This document shows positions 1 through 6,002 of a DNA stretch of 7,732 nt, piece after piece. The position numbers were made by a program, and so were the translations under genes. This DNA comes from CAZYWA01 sp964650975 [NCBI: uncultured bacterium] (GTDB lineage: Bacteria; JADJOY01), in the NCBI GenBank assembly GCA_964650975.1, contig CAZYWA010000394.1, forward strand, positions 1 through 7,732, in the 5' to 3' direction. Below the pieces are notes generated by a model. That model was given only the letters and a program-made list of their open reading frames with translations. It made no database searches and was not told the DNA's origin. Every line of letters begins with the position of its first letter. Position 1 is the first letter of the stretch.

Positions 1-1
1 C

Positions 2-217
2 TATGCCGAAGGCCTGTCGAAAACGATGGGCATGACGCCGGTGGAAAAGCAGATCTCGCCGCCGCCCGCGCCGGATTACACGCCCTTCGCCACCAAGCTG
101 AAGGACGCGAATCCGAACTGGGTGTTCTCCTGGTCGCCCTGGGTCTCGCAGGTGCGTACTTTCGAAGCCATGCGGCGCCTCGGCTGGAACGGCCGCTACC
201 TGACCTGGGCGCACCTG
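2..217 (+). CDS. Periplasmic solute-binding protein fragment (branched-chain amino acid type ABC transporter), 5' cut by window, 3' replaced by MltG
   Basis: The frame is open from the window edge at base 2 and reads YAEGLSKTMG onwards. The pattern is that of the Peripla_BP_6 / LivJ-like family: a strand-helix 'AEGLSKTMGMTPV' segment, then 'DYTPFATKLKDANPNWVFSW', then 'QVRTFEAMRRLGWNGRYLTW'. In this family that corresponds to the second lobe, where a ligand-binding periplasmic receptor feeds an ABC importer of amino acids, amides or short carboxylates. The N-terminus and signal peptide lie outside the window. The downstream half of the family domain (roughly a further 100-150 residues) is missing. 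At about codon 206-217 the sequence switches, in the same frame, to MltG. The ligand cannot be told from this piece. No transporter permease or ATPase genes are visible nearby. I am confident about the family. Whether a functional gene exists here is doubtful, because both ends are lost. Confidence 0.82.
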
Positions 218-430
218 AGAACCATGACCCCTTACAACACCTACATGATCCCGGGGCTTCCCGCCGGTCCGATCGCGAACCCGGGCGAGGCCTCGCTACG
301 CGCCGTCGCGGCGCCGGCCGACACTCCCTACCTCTTCTTCGTGTCGCGGAACGACGGCACCCACCAATTCTCGGCCACCTTGGCCGAGCACGAGCGCGCG
401 GTGCAGAAGTACCAGCTCGGCCACCGGGGG
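218..430 (+). pseudogene. mltG: C-terminal end of endolytic transglycosylase MltG (YceG-like), fused in frame to the preceding fragment
   Basis: Residues 'TPYNTYMIPGLPAGPIANPG' followed by 'PADTPYLFFVSRNDGTHQFS' and 'LAEHERAVQKYQ' are the hallmark C-terminal block of MltG, the inner-membrane lytic transglycosylase that cuts nascent peptidoglycan and sets glycan strand length. Family knowledge: the catalytic glutamate, the LysM-like N-terminal part and the membrane anchor all lie upstream of this block, and none of them is present here. What precedes it is instead solute-binding protein sequence. Similarity ends near 415-430. MltG proteins normally stop within a few residues of this point, but here the frame stays open to 1177, running antisense through dksA. 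The first stops in the other two frames are at 523-525 and 591-593, so a frameshift near the G-run at 425-430 would be needed to end the gene before or soon after the dksA stop. The piece cannot be an active enzyme. It is best read as a remnant or an assembly chimera. Confidence 0.85.
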
Positions 431-466
431 AATGCCGCGAGTGGCGACCGGCCCAGCCAAGGGCAG

Positions 467-500
467 CCGTCGACCCCACGGTCCGCAGCGGGGACGACGG
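467..500. other. Imperfect GC-rich hairpin in the mltG/dksA convergent gap
   Basis: CCGTCGACCCC (467-477) can pair with GGGGACGACGG (490-500), giving 11 positions with one A:A mismatch around a 12-nt loop. It lies in the 123-base gap between the MltG-like end and the dksA stop, where a bidirectional terminator would be expected. There is no T-tract on either side, so it is not a classical intrinsic terminator. It may simply reflect high GC content. Nothing else was recognised in this gap. Confidence 0.3.
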
Positions 501-553
501 TCGGGTTTCGGGACGGGCGCGATGAACCGGGAGCCGCGAACGCGGCGTCGAGG

Positions 554-976
554 TCACTCCTCGTCGTCGCCGTCGTTCATGCCTTCCCGGTAATTCCGGC
601 CCGCGTCGAGGTCGGGGTTCATCATGGTGGTGCGCTCGAGCTCGGCCTTGCAGTCGATGCACATGCGCGCGAACGGCATCACCTTCATGCGCTCGGCCCC
701 GATCTTTCCCCCGCACTCCTCGCAGACGCCGTAGGTCCCGTCCGAGATCCGGCTCAGCGCTTCGTCGATCTGCGCCAGCTTTTCTCGATCCCGGTGTCCC
801 AGGATCAGGCTCAGCTCCCGCTCCCGCTCGCTGGAGGCGAGGTCGTAGATGTCGCCGATGTCCTTCTTCAGGTCATCGGCTCCGTCCTTCATGCCGTTCG
901 TGATCTCCTCCAGCAGCGACTTGCGCATGGTGAGGAGACGTTTTTCTTGGGCCTTCCAGGCCGCAGCCGTGGACAT
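554..976 (-). CDS. dksA: DksA/TraR-family C4 zinc-finger transcription factor
   Basis: This 140-residue protein belongs to the DksA family, which enters the RNA polymerase secondary channel and works with ppGpp to reset transcription of rRNA and amino-acid genes. It begins with a charged coiled coil (about residues 8-75). The hairpin-tip motif DxxDxA is present as D42-I-Y-D45-L-A47. The zinc finger follows as C85-x2-C88-x17-C106-x2-C109, with 'YGVCEECGGKI' and 'CIDCKAELE' typical of the family. The distance from the second tip Asp to the first Cys is 40 residues, as I recall for E. coli DksA (D74, C114), so this looks like a true DksA-like factor rather than a short TraR. It is shorter at the N-terminus and ends in an acidic tail (NDGDDEE). 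I chose the ATG at 976 because GGAGGA lies 10 nt upstream of it. The longer ATG at 1027 overlaps the predicted -10 element. It is monocistronic and divergent from the 1149 gene. Confidence 0.93.
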   Translation of the reverse strand: MSTAAAWKAQEKRLLTMRKSLLEEITNGMKDGADDLKKDIGDIYDLASSERERELSLILGHRDREKLAQIDEALSRISDGTYGVCEECGGKIGAERMKVMPFARMCIDCKAELERTTMMNPDLDAGRNYREGMNDGDDEE

Positions 977-986
977 ATCCGAAAAT

Positions 987-992
987 TCCTCC
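987..992 (-). promoter_or_regulatory. Shine-Dalgarno of dksA
   Basis: On the - strand GGAGGA precedes the ATG at 976 by 10 nt. No comparable site precedes the alternative ATG at 1027, so this fixes the shorter start. Confidence 0.75.
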
Positions 993-1018
993 GAGATCCG
1001 GCGCGCGAGCGAGCGCGC

Positions 1019-1046
1019 AGGATACATCCCCGAGAGCGACTGTCAA
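1019..1046 (-). promoter_or_regulatory. Sigma-70-type promoter of dksA
   Basis: On the - strand a perfect TTGACA (1046-1041) is followed after 16 nt by TATCCT (1024-1019), a 4/6 match to TATAAT. Transcription would start near 1012, giving a short leader of about 35 nt before the ATG at 976. The spacer is one base shorter than optimal. Placement directly upstream of dksA, in a locally less GC-rich patch, supports a real promoter. Confidence 0.62.
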
Positions 1047-1095
1047 ATTCGCCGTGTTTCGCGTGCTTTCTGCGCGGCCCAGCGGCAGTTTGCTG

Positions 1096-1125
1096 TTGCT
1101 GGCCCGTTCGCGGCACTGCTATACC
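1096..1125 (+). promoter_or_regulatory. Candidate extended -10 promoter of the 1149-6002 cluster
   Basis: TATACC (1120-1125) is preceded by TG at 1117-1118 and one base, giving an extended -10 (TGnTATACC). TTGCTG (1096-1101) sits 18 nt upstream as a weak -35. Transcription would start near 1132, 17 nt before the GTG at 1149. It is back to back with the dksA promoter, so the two units share a regulatory interval of about 170 bp. The match is moderate and unproven. Confidence 0.4.
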
Positions 1126-1148
1126 TCTGCTTCCGATCGGACCCAGAC

Positions 1149-2420
1149 GTGACCTCCGAGCCCTCCTCGGCACCTGAATCCGCGAGCCCCGCCGGGCAGC
1201 CCGCCGCCGACAGCCCCCACCGAGCTCCGCACCGCGCGGTCCGCCATCGCTTGCCGCGCCGCTACCGGCGCCGGCCGAAGCGACCTGCCTCGGGCCTGTC
1301 GAGCTGGCTGGGCTGGCTGGTGCTGGCCTGTGTCCCGCCGCTGGTGCTGCTGGCGGTCGACCGGCTCGATCTGCGCCCGCCCGAGTCGCAGGACTTCGTC
1401 GACGCCAAGGCAATGCACCAGGACCTGGTGCAGCGCTACCAGCTCGACGCGTACACACGGCCGGAGGCGAAGTCGGTGATCGCCCGGCTGGAGCGGGTTC
1501 CGTCCTCGTCGCGAAACTACGCCGAGGCGCAGGATCTGCTGCGGCGATACCGGTGGGAAGCGGAGCGCGCGCCGGTCAAGACCGAAGAGACACCTGCGGA
1601 GAGCCACGCCGAAGCCAGCGACGCCCGACCCCGACCGACTCCGGCCTACGCCGACCTGGACGGGCGTCTGGCCTCGGTGATCCGCCCGGCAAAACCGGAG
1701 GGCTTCGCGGCCACCGCTCCCCCGGAGGGCGTGCCGGACCGGGAACCTCCCGCCCCGCTGCGCCCCTCCGGCTGGCATACGTTTGCGCCGTCCAAGTCGA
1801 AGGAAGACTCACAGGAAGCCGAGCAAGTCTTGGCGCGGACCACCAGCGATCGCGAGCTTGCCGCACGGACCGGGCTCAAGTGCTTCACGGCCATTCACGG
1901 TTCGCCGATCGCCCGGGATGGCGCGCGCTTCGACGTCCGGATCGACACGGACCCGTCGCTGCGAATGGGCGGGCTCCGCGTGCGCAACCTGAGAGATCTG
2001 CGCGAAGCGGCGCATCGTCTGGTGGCGTCCGACGCGGCCCTGGCGCCGCTCGACTCGTTCCTCGCGCAGTATTCCGAGGATTCGTTGACCGAATCGGCGG
2101 TGGATCTCGAGCGGGGCGGGTTCTGGCTGTGGGTCGACACCGCCAGCGGGCCCACCTTCGTCGACTTGCTCGACGAGGCCGCGCGTTGCCAGCATCAAGC
2201 ACCGGACACGGCGCCCGGCAACGCGCGCGCGTTCGCCCCGGGCGCGAGCGCCGGCACCGATGCCGCTTCGCTGGCACTTCCGGTCGACGGCGGCGCCGGA
2301 AACCGGCTCGAGGTGCGGTGGCCGCAGACTGCCGGGAACGCCGTCGAGCTGGTGCTTGCCACGTCGGACCGAACCTATCCGATCGGCCGTTTCGCGTTGC
2401 CCAGCCCACCCGCGCACTGA
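1149..2420 (+). CDS. Unrecognised single-pass membrane protein with large extracytoplasmic part
   Basis: This 423-residue protein matches no family I recognise. Residues 1-24 are Ser/Ala/Pro-rich. Residues 25-46 are very basic (RHRLPRRYRRRPKRP). Residues 53-70 form one hydrophobic segment (WLGWLVLACVPPLVLLAV). The basic stretch before the segment predicts N-terminus in, C-terminus out, by the positive-inside rule. Residues 80-140 are helical and charged (QDLVQRYQLDAY, AQDLLRRYRWEAE), resembling one or two TPR-like helical pairs. A Pro/Ala-rich spacer (140-215) follows. A mixed domain (about 225-345) contains a lone Cys245 and Cys347, and a beta-rich tail (372-417) ends in 'ATSDRTYPIGRFALP'. 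Upstream codons in this frame run antisense through dksA, and no other ATG, GTG or TTG lies between 1047 and 1149, so GTG 1149 is the probable start although its Shine-Dalgarno is poor. It is 24 nt from the kinase gene and probably cotranscribed with it. An accessory or sensory partner of the kinase is possible but is inference only. Confidence 0.7.
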   Translation: MTSEPSSAPESASPAGQPAADSPHRAPHRAVRHRLPRRYRRRPKRPASGLSSWLGWLVLACVPPLVLLAVDRLDLRPPESQDFVDAKAMHQDLVQRYQLDAYTRPEAKSVIARLERVPSSSRNYAEAQDLLRRYRWEAERAPVKTEETPAESHAEASDARPRPTPAYADLDGRLASVIRPAKPEGFAATAPPEGVPDREPPAPLRPSGWHTFAPSKSKEDSQEAEQVLARTTSDRELAARTGLKCFTAIHGSPIARDGARFDVRIDTDPSLRMGGLRVRNLRDLREAAHRLVASDAALAPLDSFLAQYSEDSLTESAVDLERGGFWLWVDTASGPTFVDLLDEAARCQHQAPDTAPGNARAFAPGASAGTDAASLALPVDGGAGNRLEVRWPQTAGNAVELVLATSDRTYPIGRFALPSPPAH

Positions 2421-2444
2421 GAGCGCTCGACGGAACGGGGGTCC

Positions 2445-4328
2445 GTGGTGTTCTGCCCCAAGTGCGGAGCCGAGTCCCCCGGCGGCGACCGGTTCTGCCG
2501 CGCCTGCGGCGGCGCCCTCCTCACCGGCGTGGCGCCCAGCCCGGTCGCCATACCGACCGGCGACCCCGCGTCGATCGGCTCGCTGTTCGCCGACCGCTAC
2601 GAGGTGAAGCGCGAGTTGGGCCGCGGCGGCATGGGAATCGTCTACGAGGCCCTCGACCGGCGCCTCAAAGACCGCATCGCGCTCAAGGTGCTGATGCCGC
2701 ACCACGCCGCGAACCCCACGGTGTACGAGCGGTTCCTGCAGGAAGTGCGGACGGCCCGCCAGCTCTCCCATCCGAGCATCGTGAAGGTCTACGACCTCGG
2801 CGAGGCGTCGCGCACCGTTTACTTCACGATGGAGTACCTGGAGGGGCGCGACCTCGACGAGATCCTCGAGGAGGAGGGGCCGTTCGCCGTCGAGACCGCC
2901 GTCGAGATCCTAACCAAAGTTTGCGCGGCGCTCGACTGCGCGCACAAGGCGAGCCTGGTGCACCGCGACGTGAAGCCCGAGAACATCTTCATGACGCTGG
3001 GTGGCGAGATCAAGGTGCTCGACTTCGGCGTCGCCAAGGTGATGGACCGATCGACCACCGGCATGACCGGCAGCATGATCGGCACACCGTCCTACATGGC
3101 GCCGGAGCAGGTGAGCCAGGGCGGAAAGGTCGACTACCGCACCGACATTTACGCGCTGGGCGTGGTCGCGTTCCGCATGATGACCGGGCGGCTGCCGTTC
3201 GTGTCGAGCGACCCGATCGAAGCGGCCCTGCAACACATCCACGCGCTGCCGCCGGCGCCGCGCACCATCAACCCGGCGATCCCGCCGCTGGTCGAGGACG
3301 CGATCCTGCGAGCGCTCGCCAAGGATCCGGCGCGCCGCCATCCCTCGACGCTGGCGCTCTCCGACGACCTGCGCCACGCCGCCGGCCTGGCGGACGAAGC
3401 GCCGAGGCTCACGATCGAGATCTCGAAGGGCGCGGCCGCAGCGGCTCGGCCGCTACCCGCGCCGGCCGCCGCGCCCGCGCCGGCCGCCGACGCGGGCACC
3501 GCTCCCAACGCCCGCGCGCGGGCGCTCACGCCCGGAGCACCGCTCTTTCCCGCCGCGCCGACCGCCCGCTGGGCGGTGATTTCCCAGGGCAAGATCCTGA
3601 ACGACATCGACCGGCCCACCATCGAGCGCTGGATCGGCGAGCACAAGCTGGTGGCGACCGACCACGCCAAGACCGACGGTGGAAAGTGGTTCCCGCTCGA
3701 GTCGTACCCCGACTTCGTGGATGCGCTCGGCGCCGTGGTGCCGGAGGACGAGCTCCCCGACATCGTCCCCGAGCGCATCCGCCAGGGTGTGCGCCGCGCC
3801 GTGCTGCTGAGGGCCGCGCTCTGGATCGCGTTGCTGGCGGGAATGATCGGCGGCTATGGCTGGATCCGCGTGTGGACCAAGGCGCGGGCCCTCGAAGCGG
3901 CTCTCCGGCCCGCGCTCAACAAGCTCTACAACGACGAGGACACGATCGACCTGAACGGCAAGCCGGGTCATTCCGCGTACTACGCCACGACCAGCGAGCG
4001 CGACGCCGAGCTCACCACGCTCGGCCAGTTCCAGGGACTCGACATCCGGGCGGACGAAAGCGTGCTGGAAGTCGACGCGCAGCAAATGCAGTTGCGCTGG
4101 ATCGTGCCGTTTCGAGTGCCGGTGATGTTCGTGCCGATCCGCAGCCAGGTCACCGTCGAGACCTACTTCAAGCTGCGGGAGAGGCAGCTGAGCCACTTCT
4201 ACAAGCAGCATGGGGTCAAGCTCATCGGCACCACCGACGAGCAGATCGGCGCCTGGATCGCCGAGCGCGAAGCCCGGAGTGGCCCCCACGCACCGCCTTC
4301 GACCCCGCCTTCCGCCCCGCCCCATTGA
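2445..4328 (+). CDS. Membrane-anchored Ser/Thr protein kinase with N-terminal zinc ribbon and GYF_2-like domain
   Basis: A 627-residue PknB/Hanks-type kinase. Residues 4-21 form a zinc ribbon (C4-x2-C7 and C18-x2-C21). The kinase domain spans about 52-314 with every key element: glycine loop GRGGMG (59-64), catalytic lysine K81 (IALKVL), alpha-C E100, HRDVKPEN (173-180, base D175), DFG (193-195), activation loop with several Thr/Ser (203-210), GTPSYMAPE (213-221), D234 and R298. It is therefore predicted to be active. An Ala/Pro linker (about 328-372) leads to a GYF_2-like domain (about 376-428; W376, 'RPTIERWIGEHKL', 'DGGKWFPLESYPDF'). A transmembrane helix lies at about 452-474, and an unrecognised, presumably extracytoplasmic domain at about 475-610 is followed by a Pro-rich tail. 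Two GTG codons in tandem (2445, 2448) can start it, preceded by a G-rich stretch (2436-2441). Downstream of the 1149 gene by 24 nt and upstream of the GT-C-like gene by 48 nt, it looks like the middle gene of an operon. Confidence 0.95.
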   Translation: MVFCPKCGAESPGGDRFCRACGGALLTGVAPSPVAIPTGDPASIGSLFADRYEVKRELGRGGMGIVYEALDRRLKDRIALKVLMPHHAANPTVYERFLQEVRTARQLSHPSIVKVYDLGEASRTVYFTMEYLEGRDLDEILEEEGPFAVETAVEILTKVCAALDCAHKASLVHRDVKPENIFMTLGGEIKVLDFGVAKVMDRSTTGMTGSMIGTPSYMAPEQVSQGGKVDYRTDIYALGVVAFRMMTGRLPFVSSDPIEAALQHIHALPPAPRTINPAIPPLVEDAILRALAKDPARRHPSTLALSDDLRHAAGLADEAPRLTIEISKGAAAAARPLPAPAAAPAPAADAGTAPNARARALTPGAPLFPAAPTARWAVISQGKILNDIDRPTIERWIGEHKLVATDHAKTDGGKWFPLESYPDFVDALGAVVPEDELPDIVPERIRQGVRRAVLLRAALWIALLAGMIGGYGWIRVWTKARALEAALRPALNKLYNDEDTIDLNGKPGHSAYYATTSERDAELTTLGQFQGLDIRADESVLEVDAQQMQLRWIVPFRVPVMFVPIRSQVTVETYFKLRERQLSHFYKQHGVKLIGTTDEQIGAWIAEREARSGPHAPPSTPPSAPPH

Positions 4329-4351
4329 ACGGAGCGCGAGCCCGTCCTCAG

Positions 4352-4365
4352 GCGCGGTGACGCGC
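4352..4365 (+). other. Small hairpin with GNRA tetraloop upstream of the 4377 start
   Basis: GCGCG (4352-4356), GTGA loop, CGCGC (4361-4365) forms a perfect 5-bp stem closed by a GUGA (GNRA) loop in RNA. It ends 11 nt before the ATG at 4377, where a Shine-Dalgarno would be expected; no good Shine-Dalgarno is seen there. There is no T-tract, so it is not a terminator. It could influence initiation, or could be chance in GC-rich DNA. Confidence 0.3.
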
Positions 4366-4376
4366 GACCTCTGCTC

Positions 4377-6002
4377 ATGAAGGACGCGAGTTGCTCACGG
4401 GCGTGGGCCCGGGGACTGGCGCTGGCGCTGCTCGCGGGTCTGATTCCGGCGGCATGGCTGGAAGCACCGCTGCTCCGCGACCCGTGGACGGTTCACGACG
4501 ACGCGCGCCAGGTGGTCTATCAAGCGCGGCTCGCGGCCCGCAGCTCGTTGCTGGCCGCCGACCCGAACGCGCGACACGCGTCGCTCTACCTCCCGGCTGC
4601 TTTGGCATTCGGCTATCGAGCGCTCGACCGCTGGATCGACCCGCTGACGCTGACCAAGGTGTTGCCTCTCGTGCTGTCCACGCTTCTCGCGGGTCTCATC
4701 TACGCGGCCGTGGCCCGCCGTCACGGAGCGGCGGCGGGCGTCGCTGCCGCGGCGCTGGTGTCGCTCCATTCGTGGAGCCGCTGGCCGCCCCAGTGGGGCG
4801 CCGGCGATGCGGGCGAGTGGCTGGCGCCGCTGGTGGCGTCGTTCCTGTGCGCCATGGAGCTCGAGGCGCCCTGGGCGGCGGCCGCGGTGCTGATCGTCGC
4901 CGCGCATGTCTATCCACCGGCCTTCATGCTGATCGGAGGGGCGGCCGGATTGCTGGTCGTCCATTCGTTCATCACTGGCGTGCCGCGCATCTCGCGCGCG
5001 AGCCTGATTCTCACGGCGGGAGCCATGGCCGGAGCCGCCCTGCTGGTCGCCCGCACGGTCGGCTACGACGAAGGCGACTTCGGACGTCTCTTCACGCTCG
5101 CCGAGGCGCACTCGATGGTCGAGTTCAGCCCCCGCGGCCGCAGCCCACTTTTCTTCGACGATACCTGGCGGAGCTTCTCCAACGATCGCAGCGGGCTGGC
5201 GCTCGACGCTCCCACGCTGGCGCTGCTGGCGCTCGCCGCGGTGAGCGCGCTCGCCGCCGGTCGCGCGCGACGTGGGCCGGGACGCGCGGGGACGGCGCTC
5301 ACCGTGACGGGTCTGAGCTTGTGGCTCGCCGCGCGCTACCTGGTGTTTCTCTATCAGCCGGTGCGATTCGTGGTGGTCACGCTACCGATCGTGGCCGCAT
5401 GGGTGGCGGGAGCGAGTCTCGAACGGGCGCTCGCGCGGCTCACGGCTCGCGTCGGTCGGCCTGCCGGCTTGGCCGGCTGGGCACTGGTGAGCGTCTCGGT
5501 GATGGCATTCGCCGCACCGCGCCTCTACGCGTCGCACGTGACCGCGTCACCGCCCGCGCTCTACCAGGCCATCCGCAAGCTGCCCGGCGACGCGCGAATC
5601 GCCGGTCCGCCGATGATGCTCGACTTCGTCCCTCCCTTCGGAGAGCGCCGCATCGTGGTGGGCGACGAGATGATGCCGCCGATGTTCGTGCGCCGCTACG
5701 AAGTCGTGCACCGGCTCATGACCGAGATGCTGACGGCCTATCTCTCGGCCGACCCGAGGGAAGTGGACGCGTTCTGCGCGCGCCACCAGGTCACGCACTG
5801 GATCGTGGACCTCGACGACTTCAGGGACGGCGCGACGTGGAGCTATTTCCCGCCCTTCGATGCGATCGTGACCCGCGCCCGCGAGCGCGGCGCACCCTAC
5901 GCCCTCGCCGACGCCGCCCGTGACCGCAACCTGCCGCTCTTCGGGCACTACGCGCTCATCGAATGCCCGCTGCGCGCGACGCCCGATCAGCCGCCCAGCT
6001 GA
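4377..6002 (+). CDS. Polytopic membrane protein, probable GT-C-type (lipid-linked sugar) glycosyltransferase
   Basis: This 541-residue protein has about nine or ten hydrophobic segments (around 11-28, 93-112, 118-130, 148-178, 181-198, 207-226, 276-296, 305-325, 328-345 and 364-380) and a soluble C-terminal region (385-541). After the first helix comes 'VHDDARQVVY', with the paired acidic residues D41-D42. GT-C enzymes of the ArnT/PMT/STT3 fold carry a catalytic acidic pair in this first extracytoplasmic loop. The C-terminal part ('LPGDARIAGPP', 'AYLSADPREVDAFCARHQVT', 'WIVDLDDF') resembles the soluble tail of bacterial GT-C-like membrane proteins. The donor would be a polyprenyl-phosphate sugar and the site the outer face of the inner membrane. 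Substrate and acceptor cannot be read from sequence. The ATG at 4377 is the only start after the in-frame kinase stop (4326-4328), and no strong Shine-Dalgarno precedes it. Its 3' end overlaps the convergent GMC gene by 16 bp. The fold assignment is moderate; the exact activity is unknown. Confidence 0.75.
   Translation: MKDASCSRAWARGLALALLAGLIPAAWLEAPLLRDPWTVHDDARQVVYQARLAARSSLLAADPNARHASLYLPAALAFGYRALDRWIDPLTLTKVLPLVLSTLLAGLIYAAVARRHGAAAGVAAAALVSLHSWSRWPPQWGAGDAGEWLAPLVASFLCAMELEAPWAAAAVLIVAAHVYPPAFMLIGGAAGLLVVHSFITGVPRISRASLILTAGAMAGAALLVARTVGYDEGDFGRLFTLAEAHSMVEFSPRGRSPLFFDDTWRSFSNDRSGLALDAPTLALLALAAVSALAAGRARRGPGRAGTALTVTGLSLWLAARYLVFLYQPVRFVVVTLPIVAAWVAGASLERALARLTARVGRPAGLAGWALVSVSVMAFAAPRLYASHVTASPPALYQAIRKLPGDARIAGPPMMLDFVPPFGERRIVVGDEMMPPMFVRRYEVVHRLMTEMLTAYLSADPREVDAFCARHQVTHWIVDLDDFRDGATWSYFPPFDAIVTRARERGAPYALADAARDRNLPLFGHYALIECPLRATPDQPPS

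Noticed and set aside
467-500. Intrinsic terminator for dksA
   Set aside because: The hairpin has a mismatch and a 12-nt loop, and no T-tract on either strand. It is listed only as a hairpin.
977-1027. Longer dksA start at 1027
   Set aside because: Its ATG overlaps the predicted -10 element, no Shine-Dalgarno precedes it, and the added residues are not family-like, whereas the ATG at 976 has GGAGGA 10 nt upstream.
849-1148. Longer N-terminus for the 1149 gene starting at 849
   Set aside because: The extra residues are the antisense of dksA and of the dksA promoter. The candidate extended -10 promoter at 1096-1125 would lie inside it.
431-1177. Long + strand continuation of the MltG frame
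   Set aside because: It is low-complexity sequence antisense to dksA, which has clear domain motifs, a promoter and a ribosome site. High GC content suppresses stops, so the length means nothing.
3425-3560. Possible repeat array in GC-rich, low-complexity sequence
   Set aside because: It encodes the Ala/Pro linker between the kinase and GYF_2-like domains, and no regular repeat unit is visible.
1553-4360. 935-codon open frame on the + strand across two genes
   Set aside because: Its translation is rich in Arg, Gly, Ala and Pro with no domain, and it is an out-of-frame shadow of the 1149 gene and the kinase.
4391-5923. 510-codon open frame inside the GT-C-like gene
   Set aside because: It is an Arg/Gly-rich shadow frame. 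The 4377 frame has clear membrane helices and family-like motifs.
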